Of a DNA stretch of 64,000 bases, positions 24,201-36,562 are shown in pieces. The translations under genes and the position numbers were made by a program. The DNA is from Acanthaster planci (taxonomy: Eukaryota; Echinodermata; Asteroidea; Valvatida; Acanthasteridae). The stretch lies in contig NW_019091517.1 in assembly GCF_001949145.1 (NCBI RefSeq), positions 465,457 to 529,456 on the forward strand, read 5' to 3'. The notes beneath the pieces were generated by a model. That model was not told the DNA's origin, did not search any database, and saw nothing but the letters and a program-made list of their open reading frames with translations. Numbering within the stretch: the first letter of the stretch is position 1; each line of letters begins with the position of its first letter.

Positions 24201-27200
24201 ATTGTCTCAAGTACAAAGCATTTTCATTTGATGAATGACTTCTTGGTAAATAAAATGAAGATACGCAGAACAGCTCTTTCTTGCAATAATCATATTTACA
24301 CTTATCTATTTTGTATTTCTTCAGGAAAAAACTGACAGGGAAAAGGAAACAGCTCTGGGCTGTATCTTTTCCTAAAAACTGACCCTAAACTGCTCACATG
24401 GACCCCTTCCACTTGTATTAGCCTGGCACTGCTGTCCACTACTTACCTCTGTTGGGTGATAAATGACATTGGTGACTTTCTTGTTGTGACCTTTCATGAC
24501 GGCTGTCACCTGTTCTGTGTCCTTGTTGAAAACAACAACCGACTTGTCCGCACCACCTGAAAGAAGAAAACTTCTTAACGGTAAATCACTGCCTTAAACC
24601 CTCACAATGCTGGCGATGAAGTCAGTACAGTTACCCTCAATTTACTTGATTATTGAAAGGTCAATATTAACTACAAGCTAGCAATTTCCACTTTAATTTT
24701 GGTAGCATATCGCACATTTAAAGCAGTGCATATCTACCGTGCATTAATAATGCTGACTACGCAATTTCAATTAACCACTTCGTGCCGGGGCAATTTTCAA
24801 CGTTGAGGATGCTGGGCCGGCATGACTATCATTTTTTCCGTTTTCAAAATCCAAACAGTCATTTATAGCCCCACAGAGTAATCTTCAGGCTTTACTCTAA
24901 GTTGACAGGTGACCTTCATTGATGCCCGAATATTTCAGCCAGGCCTGCAGNNNNNNNNNNNNNNNNNNNNNNNNNNNNNNNNNNNNNNNNNNNNNNNNNN
25001 NNNNNNNNNNNNNNNNNNNNNNNNNNNNNNNNNNNNNNNNNNNNNNNNNNNNNNNNNNNNNNNNNNNNNNNNNNNNNNNNNNNNNNNNNNNNNNNNNNNN
25101 NNNNNNNNNNNNNNNNNNNNNNNNNNNNNNNNNNNNNNNNNNNNNNNNNNNNNNNNNNNNNNNNNNNNNNNNNNNNNNNNNNNNNNNNNNNNNNNNNNNN
25201 NNNNNNNNNNNNNNNNNNNNNNNNNNNNNNNNNNNNNNNNNNNNNNNNNNNNNNNNNNNNNNNNNNNNNNNNTAAGTTTGTGTTCTTCCAGTTTTGGCGA
25301 TGTTTTCATTTGAGACTTCCACTTTGTTGAGCACCTTTTTAACTCACCTGTCAACACCTTTGATGTATCTGAGGCCTGGAGGTCCATGGACAAGATACCT
25401 GGTACACTGGCACTATGCAAACCCTGAAGTAAACATAATTGAAAATCAAAATAATTGACACTGGCATCTACCTTCTCTTCCCTGCAACAATGTTCCTCAT
25501 GTTACAAAACAAAGATGGGAGGCTTTCAAAGTTCACATTCTACAACCAGGTGAAATTCTGAATCTTTGTTTTTTGAGATGTTAAGTGGTGACTAACGTAC
25601 CAGTCACACAAGACCAGTCCAGTAAATATTGTTTGTATTATTTTGAGCATGTGTTTATGAGCTAAATATGACAAAAACAGTAGAAAGGTAGAAAGGTAAC
25701 AGTATCTTTGCTGCCGCCAAGTGTCTAAAAGTCTCCTATTTATTCACACGATTGAGATTTAAGAGTAAAGCACAACCGTCAGGGCAAAAAGCTGATACTG
25801 CAAAGAAATTACTACTGCGGGCAACATGTAAACTTGCTTCAGAAACACAACCTACTTATGAATACACTGTGGTCTTGGTGCCAATTTCACTTTGTAGAAA
25901 GTGACTTCTAAGTTTCCATACTTACTGGGTGAGAGGATTGGGTCCTGAAGGACCTGATGTCATCAGGGGGCATGAGCTCATCCGGAACTTTCTTGCCTCT
26001 GCGCTTACGCTCTGCAGTCAGCAGGTTGGCCTTCTCTTGAAGCTGTGGAAGAAAAGAGTGGGAAATGGGGATACAAGTCAACAGACTTCAACTACTGAAA
26101 CTGGTCACTGCACACTGGTGAACCTTTGCGTTCACACCTGAATACAAATGATTATACCTGAGTTACAGGTATAACGTTTGCAGTGGTAACACAGTAACTC
26201 AACATGAAACACCGAATGTAAATAAAACAGACATATCAGAACCAATAATTAAAAAAAAACACCTGGGTCAGTTTTTCTATTCCCATTGGTCGAAAAGCAT
26301 CACATGACCGTGTATTAACATTTGATAATGCCTGCTGAGAAGTGATAATGCCCACTGTGTAAATTACACACTGGCACACGGATACGAGAAAGTTTAATCG
26401 GGTCTGACTGGTCAGGAATCTGTTTATTGAAGGGAATTCTATTGGATAACTTTCAAAAGGAAGATACCATAAAATGGACGAGGATATTTGAAAAAAATAA
26501 AAGTTTTAGAACAAAATCAGTGGAAATCCATCTTACGTTGACCTCTTTTGACTCTTAGAATAAAAGTGTACTTATTAATTAACCACTTCGTACCGGGGCA
26601 TTTTTCAACGTCGATGATGGTGGGCCGGCATGACAATCATTTTTTCCGTTTTCAAAATCCTTCAACAATTCATCATTCCATTTAACGGTCATTTATAGCC
26701 GCACAGAGTAATCTTTAGGCACTACTCTAAGTTGACAGGTGACGTTCACTGAAGCCCGAATATTTCAGCCAGGCCTGCAGCCTTGTAAACAGAGCCCAGA
26801 TTGTGCGGTGTTATACAACTGTCTTTTGTTCATAAACCTGGCTCAGTACACTGCTGACCTCTTTTCAATAGGGGCCAGATTAGCGTGCAGCGGTGCTGTG
26901 TGGCTCATCCCTGCGGTGGTGGAGCGCTTTTGTCCCCGGTGGTAATCCGCTTGCTCTCAATGCCCCAAACCCTGGTATACGGNAGTGAAAAATGCCGGTA
27001 ATGCCTAGCAGCCTGGTCTTTTGTTCGGAGTATGGTCTTTTGTTACAGGGCCCTGTTTCCTTTGTCCGGAGACCCCGGCCACACATATAAACCACATGGC
27101 TCCGATTTCGGCCGATATAACGACCGATAACAGAAGAGTCAAGGATGGTGCTCATCTCCGAACTAAACAATTCACCTTCTGTATGATGTCTTCTGTCATG

Positions 27201-30200
27201 GCTGCCGGTCCTGGCTCAGCAGCTTCCATGGGTTCGTGTCTAACCACACCCTGGGCAGCACCTGCTGGAAGGGCAGCGATTTGGGCGGGGACCATGCCTG
27301 GTGCGGCCTGGGGCTTCAGGGTAGCCAGAGCTGAAAAGTAGTTAAGACCAACTTTGTCGATTATTGTGCATCAATAATCTTACATGCAAAATGACAACAG
27401 CAACCGAAACAAGCATAAAAATAAACATTAAAAACATATATTGAAAATTCCTCCCCTAAAAGATTCTGCTGATGCTTATCTTAAAGCAAAAGTATATTTT
27501 AATTCTCTCCATTCTTGAAACACAACGACTCAAGTTGGGTAACCCCAACCGTGGACCTTCACTCATGAGGAATATTTGCTAAATATAATTCTTGAATGTT
27601 CAAAAATCTATCACAGTCCAGCAACTTTCCTAATGTCTGTAAAATTCTCCACAACCACTGGTAGATTTTGGAGGATCAGGGAAGATTAGAGTTAATGAGA
27701 TGAAGCAAAGCATGCATTGTAAGGTGTAAGATGTTTTTAACTGAGGGTGAACATTTTGTAAACTTTGCCCGCTCATACAAAATGGCGATCAATATTTGTA
27801 AACAAATGAAAGATCCCTTACGGCCGGGATCCACGGCCTGCTTAAAGGGCCCTGAAAGTTCTGGCTATTTTAGATGCTCTCTGGTGGTCTGATGAATTTG
27901 ATATTTTTTCATGAGATTTTTGCCTTTTTGAACAAAAAATAACTTCTAGAAAAATTTAAATTGTAAAAACTGTCTGCAATTGTTGTTTTATATAGTGTGA
28001 TTAAACTGCCATTGTTAAGGTAGAAGAACCTAAACAAGCTTTATGCTGATTATTTGACAATAACACAGATTACGTGTACACGTAGGTCAACCCTTGGCTT
28101 CGAGAAGAAATCTGTTATTTTTCGTTTTATTCTGGATGATATAGTGAGCATGCAGCGCAAGCCCCGAAACGATTATACTTCAACCTCGTCCCCATGAACA
28201 TCTCGTGCGAGAGTGGGCACAATATGGCGGCTAATGATCACTATGGAACAAGGTTAATTACACGTATGATCAATTGCTAGTGAACAAGTATGGCTACCTG
28301 TGTTCATTTTGTTACAAGTTGATAGATATGGTGTTGTAGATCATTATTTTTAAGTAAGGGAACCCGCCTGCCGGCGTTGATACGTGAAAACGTCCGAACC
28401 ATAGTCCCAGCGTACATGTACTTTACTGCAGCATATTTTCTATTTTGGATTGGTTGATTGGGGAGGGGGGGAAAGCATGGAGAAAAGACTGAATTTTAAC
28501 TCAGATTTTATGTTCTCATTTTTCGGGATGTAGATTACACAAGTGTCGAATTAAGTAGTGCAGGCCGTGCTTGAAAAAATGGGCGGTGATTTCACAAAAC
28601 TGGCCGTGCAAAACAAGGCCGCACAGCTTGCTAGCTGAAACACTGACGTCGCAGGGAAATGAGAGAAACTGACCTTCACGAGCAGCTGTGACCTCTTTGG
28701 TGAGTCTGGCAATGACACGGCAGGCCGCGTCATGCTGGTACAGGGCGTGGGACAGCTCCTGCCGGGCTGTCTGCAGCTGCTGGCGCAAGGTGAAGCTGTG
28801 CAGCATGCACGCATCCCACTCATCCTGCAGCAACTTCAAGATGGCTGGGATGCTGGTGGCAGTGGGTGGGCGCGGCTTGACCAAGGGGCTCACTGAGTAG
28901 GAAAAACAAAGGCATTTACTTAAGTATGTTTCCTGAACTGCATCATATAAATGAGCTTTAAAATGGAAGACTGGAGTCCTGGACTCAGACTTGAGTGCAC
29001 ACTCGAACCCATTTTTTAAAATTCAACTTGTGTCAAGGCTCAGATTAACGACTCTGAGGACCTTTTCAGATGAGAGGGGGGCTTTACTACACGTATTTAA
29101 GTTAATTTTGTTAATATGTACACTTATGTACTTGTACATCAATATTTCAAGTAATACGTATTGTATTTTGTGCCTTTATTGTATTTTTCTCTTGTTCTAA
29201 CCCTAAGCAATTATATTCTTTATAACGTGGCTTCATGGGTACAAATGTGGGCATTACTAAGTGTGATGTTTATCCGTAAAGAAAAAAGGTTTTTTAAAAG
29301 TCGTAATGATCAAAGCCCAATTTCGTGGCACTGTAAAAATCTTTTCAGAAAAGTTCTTCATTCTGTAAAAGGAAGGGCTACATAGTTTTATAAGATAACA
29401 AGGAATTCTGGCTCCTCTCTCAACGTATCCCATTACTAACATAATCATTGCTTGTCTCGGCGAGCACTTTTAGTAGAATGGTGGTTCAAAATACAGAAAT
29501 CCATGAACAGAAGAAACAAAGGTTTACTCGTAAGTCTTTAGAATAGTCTAGCCACCTGTCTTTGGACTCTGCATGATGAATCAATGAATAACTTCATACA
29601 TTCAAACCTCACTCACAAGAGGTCCTTCAGACTTTGCAGATTACCTTGTTATGACAGGAACCTTGTGTTATTCAGAATGAAAACGATGAAGAATAATGAC
29701 GTCAGACTGTATACGGCAACGAATTTAAGAGACAGCACTTTGATAAATTATACAATTGACCTGCCAACAGACTACTTCAAGGGAAATCAGTAACATGGGG
29801 TATCCAATCAAGTCTCACCTTTAATATCTACAAGCTGGTCCTCGGACAGAACCTCCCCATTGATTGGATCAACTCCATTCTCAGCGATAAACTTCTCAAT
29901 GAGTCGACGCTCAAAGACATGGTTGGACACCGTTGACAACACAGGGTGCTCAGGGACTTCGTGGCAAACTGTTATCGATAGATTGAGAGCATATATGTAC
30001 TTAGATTGAGATGGATCTTCAAAATTTTATCAGTGTTTTTTACAGAATAATTATTATCGCAGCATTTAGTGAGAGCTATTCTTGCTTAATTGCCTAATGA
30101 ACATGTTAGGTATACAGTGGAACACCACTATATCGAACATGACGGGGTCCACGCTAAATGTTTGGTACAGCGGTCGTTCGGTGTAGCGAAATTAACTGCC

Positions 30201-32787
30201 AAACGTTTCGTTGCCATGTTGAATGGTGCCCTCTCTTGTCTAACTGAAGTGACCCTCTTGTGATACTATGATTCGCTGTTTTCATGATATTTTGCTGTTT
30301 GCATTCACGTTTGAGGTTTCTAGAAATGCATCTGTTAATTATTTTTGTTTTTTATTAAATCTTGAGTTACAAAATTGATATTTAGTTTATCCTAAAAGTC
30401 GTGAAGCTACTACTCAGGATCGATCTCTGATGCATGCTGTGGCGAATCTCGGTTGATTCGCAACAAGATAATATTTGGTAGGTTTTGTGCACAAAATATT
30501 GGGAGCCAAGGACGATGATCGGTATAGCCGAATGTTTGGTATAGCGGTGTTCGGTACAGCGACGTTCCACTGTACCATCCTGCACAGGTACAAGGGCAAA
30601 CGGCCATGCCTTGGTAGATGCCCCTGGTTGATAACGTGTATGCATGCTTGTTTGGCACAATCAATCAATCAGCACAATCACTAAATCATTTTACACTATA
30701 GTATCAGTCAATTCTGTATAAAATCAACTTCATTTTTCTTTTTCAAAACTATCTTTCACAACCAAAGGAAGAAAATTAGACAAAAAAGGTGATTGGCTAA
30801 TGGCAGCATTACACACAAACATGGGATGGAAAATCATGCAATAAGGTTGATATATTGTGCAAAGACTGTGCAATCTCACAGATTGCGCTCTACAACATGC
30901 TCATCAAATTTACATTATACGTACATTCCTATCCATGAACAAGCAATCAATTAATAATCATTTAACTCCTTGCATCAGGCCTAATCGCAAGAACATTTCA
31001 TGTTCTCTTTGGTTCTTAATTTGTTGCATTTAAAGGTTTTTTAAACGGGGAAGAACAGACATGACAGAAAAAGGTCCGAAATAACAACAGCAAATAAGGT
31101 TAGTCCCATCTCATTGTATTAATGACATATATTACCGAAGGGCGATTAGTGAATTTTGCCAATCGATTCATCACACAAGAACTAATCACGATTAATTGCT
31201 TAATCACAAGTAGTGGCAAAAATTCCGAGACGTGGTGTCAACACGTGAATATGGTGCTTTCATCAGTTTCATTGCAAAAATTCTGCACAAGTACATGTAT
31301 AGTGCACACTATGCAGCAGCAAGTGCCAGGGCAAGTTTGTTTTTCTGTTTCTCTGCTTTTATGTTATTTCATTAATTCTGAAATCTGGACAGCCAGTGGC
31401 AGTATTCTCCATAGCTGCTATAAACTTATCACGATTACATACAGGTTATGCTGGAATGGTTGCGGCTTGAGCTCCAGTTCCAGAACTAGGACCTACTGTC
31501 AGGAAAAATTCGGAACTAGGCCTACGAGACTAGGTCAGTGCTGGTGCAAGATCCATCCATCCTTGGAAATATGATCAAAAAGTTATCGCCACCACCCTTT
31601 TTATAATACCTCAGAAATTAGGCTTATCTATCTACTACGTGAAATTCCTTCCCATTATTAAGGCACAGTATAGTCCAAGTAACTTGGACCCTACAAATGG
31701 CCTTTTTTAACATTGGACATGGTGGGGCAATAGTAGGGTTAAAGTACCTTCCATATACTTTTCTTCCATTAATTCATTTCACTCACAATGGCTTGCACAC
31801 CAAGTCAAAATCCTTCGAAATCACCTCTAAAACTGTCCTTAAAATGTCTAATGTGCCTGTCTATGGATTAACCCTCCTTTTGCTGTAACCGTCAAAAAGT
31901 CAAAAATTCTTTCCACTTGATTTCCCCCAGTACACAGACAGATATGGGAAATTTGACTGGTTTTGACTGATAAGAAAACTGTGTCAAAAATGTGTCTTTG
32001 CACAGGAGGGTTAAGTGAGAATCGAAGATTCAAATATCAATAATAACATGATTTAGGCCTACTCACATGAGAAAAAAAGAGAAATTTCCCCTTCAAATCA
32101 GAAATGCTCTTGTCAACGAGCTCGAAGATGTCATTTTTCCCTCAAATAGTGATTTTTTATTGATGTAATCTTGACGTCACCCCGCGCCAGCCTAGCTGAC
32201 CATTCACATAAAGCATGTTGTGTTGGCACACGTGCACCAATGACTGCTCCCTTAGCAGTGCAAAGTTTGGTGGCTGTGACCATAATTATCAAAACTGCAG
32301 GCCTATTTGTTATAGGCCTCCTGAAGACATTGTGCATACAAGTATGCTGCTCAGCCTCAGGAAAACTACATGTAGTTCAGTACAGTAGTTGAGACTAGTT
32401 GCTCCTTTTTACGCACGGACAGTCGAGTTGTCTCCACGGTTGAGTTGTCCGAAGTCGAGTTGGCACACAATCGAGTTGTCCGGACCCCCAAACCATTAGA
32501 CATGCTAGAATACATCTCCCATTTCACGTGTCGGAAATGTAAGCTTTGACACGCACACGAACAATGAGAACACAACTGCATCAACATGACCAAGCCCACA
32601 TGTCCGCTGAGTTATGCATTTCGAAACAAAGTATGAACATTGAGCAACTATAAATGGGTATGGGCGGAAATTAAACTGTTTATCTATTACGAGGCTGTAC
32701 ATTTAGATTTTCGAAATGATTATTATGGAAACAAACGTCAATATTTTACAACTGGGAAAGACACTTACTTGAGCAAACGAGCGCCAT
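18243..32787 (-). CDS. PRPF19: PRPF19 (Prp19) pre-mRNA-processing factor 19, complete
   Basis: This is the U-box E3 ubiquitin ligase at the core of the NineTeen complex, which acts in spliceosome activation and in DNA-damage signalling in the nucleus. Exons in transcript order: 32787-32769, 29968-29819, 28892-28674, 27330-27176, 26042-25926, 25423-25348, 24556-24447, 23982-23757, 23347-23091, 20940-20835, 18340-18243. They total 1,533 nt, or 510 residues plus TGA, close to the roughly 504 of vertebrate PRPF19. The U-box opens the protein ([18 protein letters not shown]). The Prp19 coiled-coil/tetramerisation segment follows (residues about 57-130; [16 protein letters not shown]). Seven WD40 repeats fill about residues 220-510 ([27 protein letters not shown]), ending [11 protein letters not shown]. 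The start sits in a good AAGATGG context and matches the family N-terminus exactly. The gene is long because of transposon-bearing introns. Confidence 0.97.
18643..20493. mobile_element. TA-flanked DNA transposon (Tc1/mariner/pogo type), 1.85 kb
   Basis: TACAGTACAGGTCAGAATTT and the eight bases after it (18641-18668) return as a perfect 28-bp inverted copy at 20468-20495. Both ends are therefore TA-CAGT...ACTG-TA. After a small indel the inverted similarity continues inward (ATGCT..CAGTG). The unit fills most of the last PRPF19 intron. It has no long open frame, so it is a non-autonomous or decayed copy. TA duplication and CAGT ends fit the Tc1/mariner/pogo group. Confidence 0.7.
18869..18912. 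repeat. Palindromic tacatgta/gtacactg low-complexity run
   Basis: Alternating gtacatgta and gtacactgta words form a locally self-complementary 44-bp stretch inside the 18643-20493 transposon. Shorter versions of the same word (tacatgtacatgta) are scattered across the whole window and look like a genome-wide simple-sequence habit. Confidence 0.6.
21064..22757. mobile_element. TA-flanked pogo/Tigger-like element, 1.7 kb, with a nested insertion
   Basis: The left end CAGTCAACTCTCATTATTAC and the next five bases (21064-21088) match the right end (22733-22757, inverted) at 24 of 25 positions. TA dinucleotides flank both sides (21062-21063 and 22758-22759). The motif CAGT(C)GACTCTCATTATTACGAA resembles pogo/Tigger-group ends. 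The element lies in the PRPF19 intron between the exons at 23347-23091 and 20940-20835. A second element, 21767-21955, is inserted in it. No intact transposase frame remains. Confidence 0.7.
21767..21955. mobile_element. Complete 189-bp MITE with perfect 15-bp TIRs, nested
   Basis: CAGGGTTCGAAATTC (21767-21781) and GAATTTCGAACCCTG (21941-21955) are perfect inverted repeats. The unit is bounded by the direct duplication CAGCAA (21761-21766 and 21956-21961). The interior has ggccttggtgcccc and aaggccaaaatggcc words shared with the larger element at 16844-17499. CAGGG ends suggest the hAT group, although only six duplicated bases match rather than the usual eight. Confidence 0.75.
24771..24950. 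repeat. TTAA-flanked repeat, copy 1, truncated by the assembly gap
   Basis: The sequence starts TTAACCACTTCGTGCCGGGG and matches 26579-26780 over its full length, apart from about 22 bp present only in the second copy and scattered substitutions. The match runs to the last base before the gap (aggcctgcag). The TTAA start suggests a piggyBac-like element, but the far terminus is not seen. Confidence 0.6.
24951..25272. other. Assembly gap (322 N)
   Basis: A run of N lies inside the PRPF19 intron between the exons at 25423-25348 and 24556-24447. Both flanking exons are intact and in phase, so no coding sequence needs to be missing. The gap begins inside a repeat that has a second copy 1.8 kb away, which may be why it was not closed. 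Confidence 0.98.
26579..27170. repeat. TTAA-flanked repeat, copy 2, running up to a PRPF19 exon
   Basis: It begins TTAACCACTTCGTACCGGGG. Homology with copy 1 is visible to 26780, where copy 1 enters the gap. The following sequence to about 27170 is GC-richer than the surrounding intron and may be the rest of the element, ending just before the splice donor at 27174-27175. The right terminus is not defined. One undetermined base is at 26983. Confidence 0.45.
30115..30572. mobile_element. TA-flanked short DNA transposon in PRPF19 intron 1
   Basis: TA-CAGTGGAAC (30113-30123) is matched by GTTCCACTG-TA (30564-30574). Inside, tatatcgaac/gtttggtacagcggt words recur near both ends in sub-terminal positions (30150-30190 and 30520-30560). 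The 458-bp unit fits a non-autonomous pogo/Tigger-like family with TA duplication. No coding capacity. Confidence 0.6.
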
Positions 32788-33810
32788 CTTCAATTATCTT
32801 GCTTCGATGAAGTTTTAGAGTTTTTACTTGTAGTTCATACCTTTTCTGAAAATAAAATTGTATGCTACAATTTAAAAAAAAACATTGTTATTATCCATAA
32901 AAAGACATTTTAAATGCTTTTAACGTTTTCTAAAACCAGACATTTAAATGTGTTAATTAATTCTACTTGATAAATCGCATAATTCAATGAAATATCACCT
33001 ACATGCTCATAAAAATAGTACAGTGGAAACGGCGTGCTTACGGTAGTCAATAAAAGCCATTGGCTTTCAAGAAGGTTGCGTCCCTAAAAAGCAGCTAAGC
33101 AGCACGTCAACTCGAAGTTGTCGCTGATTAGCGGTAACCTTAAAAGGAATCATCTACTCTGTACATGTATCTGTTATGCACTTTGAGTTGAATGCTGACA
33201 GGGAACGGATACAATAAAAATTTATTCCTACGCATACTTAAAATCGAAAATTAAGCACCACCGACAAGGGAGGAGGGAATAGTATGACTTGTCTGGTCAG
33301 CATATCCAACTCTCTGCTGGCCATAGAAATCTGAAAAAACGGGAAGAGGGAGAGCTGACATCATATGACATTATACATGTACATGTATATGGGGGCCATT
33401 TTGGTGGTTCCGGGAAGTCCGAAAAATTCTTCACAATCCGCCTTGATGTTTTCCTCACCAAAAGTGGGTGGGGGATGATTCGCAGCCATCGACTCCCCAG
33501 GCTCCCCCCCAAAAAAGTCGGGAATATATATCCCCATCCCTCGGAATTTACGCTCATAGGTGGATCCGTAATACCTGGAATTTTCCAATGTTAAGGCCCA
33601 TGGGTGAGGCCACTTTTTTGGGCTTATTACACGCTTTTGGAAGGAACAGAAATGACCACTAGGACCAAATAATTGCTTTTCTCACATCACGTTTCAAAAG
33701 GTAGGGCGGGGTATGGTCCCCGTTGAGCCCCCAGGATCCAACCATACCTACACCCATGGAAAATAGTGCTATCTTTTGAATGTTAGGGGCAGATCCATGA
33801 TTTATTCTCT

Positions 33811-33838
33811 GGGGGAGGCTCGGGGTGGGGGTGGGGGG
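33811..33838 (+). other. G-quadruplex-type motif
   Basis: Four guanine runs of 5, 4, 5 and 6 bases are separated by short loops (aggctc, t, t), which satisfies the usual four-run quadruplex pattern. It lies about 1 kb upstream of the PRPF19 start. Whether it has a role is unknown. Confidence 0.5.
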
Positions 33839-35727
33839 CCGTACAGATATCGCCGTTGGTGACGCCAAAGTCCTTAACTGTCACGCAAAATTATATGGTT
33901 AACGTTTATGGGGTTATCCAACGTTTAGACGTAGCCCCCTTAAAGGGGGGGGGTTGGCCCCTTCCCCTGGATTTTCGCCTACGATTTGAATCTGAGACAT
34001 GTCAAGAACGGAAAACATCACTTAAATTGTAAGCTAAGTCTACCAAGACCCCCCCCGCCATCCACTCGTAGATGTAAACAAATACATGTTTTAAGCTTAA
34101 GACCCGGGAGTCCGTAGAGAATGACCTCCCAGGGTTGAGTAGGAAAACATTTTTAAAAGGATATCAAATCCCGCGGACTGGTAAATAACTTTATCCAAAA
34201 GTAGTGAGCTCATCGGGATAGTTTTAAGCATTGATGATTTTTCATGCAGAGACCCCCATACCCTTGTTTACCCATTTTCCCGCGAAAACGGGTTCCAAGT
34301 CATGATGAATTACGAGCGTTGAGCAATGCACGATCAAACGAACTCTTCACTGAGGAGGAAATCTAGCCCCAAACTTCAGCCCCGTAAAATAGATGCCATT
34401 CCTTGTATTTTTAAAAGGTGGCAGCAAGTGGTGTGCATGCTGCGGGCCGGGCGGTACTGGTAAATTGCCGCCAAAACGGATCAGCATCACCAGCCTTCTA
34501 ACGCTAGATAGCACCTATCATGCTATCCAGACTTCAAAAACGAGACCGCCACAATACCAATAAGACAAAGTTCACATTGTTTTTTTTTTACTCAATTTAT
34601 TATATGAGTTCTGGGAGCAGATTACAAAAATATGTTCGTATATTCACTGAAACGAAAGACGCTGGGTTGCATTAACCTTAACAAAACCAAGACAAAACAA
34701 AGTCACCTTAAAACTGTATATAGAAAAAAAATTGAATAAAGCCAAAACCTTAAGTCCATGTACTTGTAAGGCATAAAAAATCAACGGCAAAAACATCCGG
34801 TGACACAATTATACGTTCATGGGCTTAGTGGGGCATCTGATTTTTTATAAAGAGTCGACAGCTGTTTTCTTTATGGCGTTTTTCCTTCGACTTCTAAGAC
34901 ATTCCTTTTTTGACGACTGAACAAACACAGTCTCAAGCAATATCATGATTTCCATTTGGAAGCAGAAAAGACGCGATCCTAATATAACCATTAACTTGAG
35001 CAATATTTTTCAAGAAGCAGTAGACCCTTAGTTAAAAGGCATCTCCTGCTCTTTGTTGTTTTAATTCGAAAGTAATTCAAAGTGTTCTATAGTTCCAACA
35101 CTGCAATATTGCTGTATGCTGGTTTATTCGCATAGTCATTTTGTGGCCAAGTATTGTGAACCAATCGGTTATGAAGGAATCATGATACATTTTACTTCTT
35201 CTGCACTTGCATTATGGGATGGATTACTTACAGAAACTTAAAGTTTCAAGAAGTAGGAATGGATAACAACAGGAATGAAGACCGAGGCCCGGCGCACACA
35301 GTCGAAGGTATAGCTGGTCAATAAATTCATGCATGGTCAAAGAATACTTGGTTATCAGTTATGACACTAGTTCCAGGTCACTAGGAAAAATAATAATAAT
35401 AATTAAAAAAATCCCTCAAATTGACCCAAATTTGATTAATACAAATCGACAAGTTTTGTAATACACTTTCAATGGTGCATGTTTAAACGTGATCGTGTCT
35501 TATACCCTTCACTGAAAGCCGTGACGGCCTTGTACGGTATCGGTAACGTCTTTTCCTTCCTCCATGCTTTATTAAACATACCCCCAGTTACCAAAAGGTC
35601 TAATTGAAAACAGTCATGCTGAAGTGTAGCCAGAAAAATACAGGGTGATTTAACCTATATGTATACTTCTTCAGAACCATTATAAAACCTTTATGATATA
35701 CAAAATACAAACGCCAACAAAGTTAAA

Positions 35728-36025
35728 GTTGCTGGTAGCGACGTTTCGGCTGCTAGTGCTGCTAGCCTTCATCAGGCAACTGAAGTCTGGATGCTGCAGG
35801 GTCTGCTATATACCGCCGGACCGCGTCCTCCGCGTGTCCCCCGCCGTGTATTGCGGACGCAGTACAGGTGACCTCAGTGACGCCATGTATTGCGTCCGCA
35901 ATACACGGCGGGGGACAAGCGGAGGACGCGGTCCGACGGTATAGCAGAGGCCTGCAGCATCCAGACTTCAGTTGCCTGATGAAGGCTTGCACTGCACTAG
36001 CAGCCGAAACGTCGCTACCAGCAAC
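35728..36025. repeat. 298-bp near-perfect foldback (long hairpin)
   Basis: The outer sequence gttgctggtagcgacgtttc (from 35728) returns inverted as gaaacgtcgctaccagcaac (to 36025). The arms, about 140 bp each, stay complementary almost to the centre (gtattgcggacgc / gcgtccgcaatac) with a loop of about 20 bp. The arms are GC-rich compared with the neighbourhood. The cctgatgaaggct and gccgaaacgtcg words are reminiscent of repeats common in marine invertebrate genomes (recollection only). I read this as a foldback-type transposable element. The reading frames in it are by-products of the symmetry. Confidence 0.8.
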
Positions 36026-36562
36026 ACGACACCGCGAGTCATCGATTATCTTTTTACTGTATTTGTCATCCACCGCGGTGATTATGTTTATCTCTTCTAT
36101 TGAAAGTTAAAGTTTGTAATTTCCCCTAAGCATCACACCGTTACTTAACCATTTACCACACAGTATACTGTAGTAACCTTAAAGCCGACCAACCACTGTT
36201 AACCATCACTAATTATGAGCCCGTTTGGTATATTCTAACAGCGCATCATTGATCAAACTGAAGCGCGTCTGAGCTTGTTGAGCCTCGTGCGTAAGAGGTC
36301 TTTCTTATCAGTGCAGCCCCACGTAGACCCACGTGCATGCTTTGTTCCCGAATGGCCCTATCTTTTTGAAACACTCAAACTGGCTCATTTCACTTGTAAA
36401 GGGTGAAAAGCCCATCTACGTATTGTGCAAAGGCTATAGCACTGCAGGGGAAATAGTTTTACCGTGTCTTAGGCACAATGTCACTCACCTCCCAAATGCC
36501 AATTAGGCCTACCTGTCACTGCCCCGATTTCGTAGAAAATCAAATAAAGTAAATTGTGCAAA

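Larger units (their letters stand above)
32788..36562. other. Intergenic region upstream of PRPF19 and downstream of the receptor gene
   Basis: The PRPF19 promoter should lie just above 32787; I see no TATA box, as is usual for housekeeping genes. The rest is non-coding spacer with G-rich and C-rich tracts (33440-33520, 33811-33838, 33940-33965), AT-rich blocks and the long foldback at 35728-36025. Open frames here reflect the G/C tracts or the foldback and have no protein-family features. Confidence 0.55.

Noticed and set aside
27021-27341. 106-codon plus-strand frame
   Set aside because: Antisense shadow of a PRPF19 exon plus the adjacent repeat.
31122-31574. 150-codon plus-strand frame
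   Set aside because: It lies antisense within PRPF19 intron 1, and I recognise no domain, splice context or homology.
35762-36073. 103-codon minus frame and matching plus frame
   Set aside because: Both are produced by the foldback at 35728-36025. The mirrored peptides on both strands show it is symmetry, not a gene.
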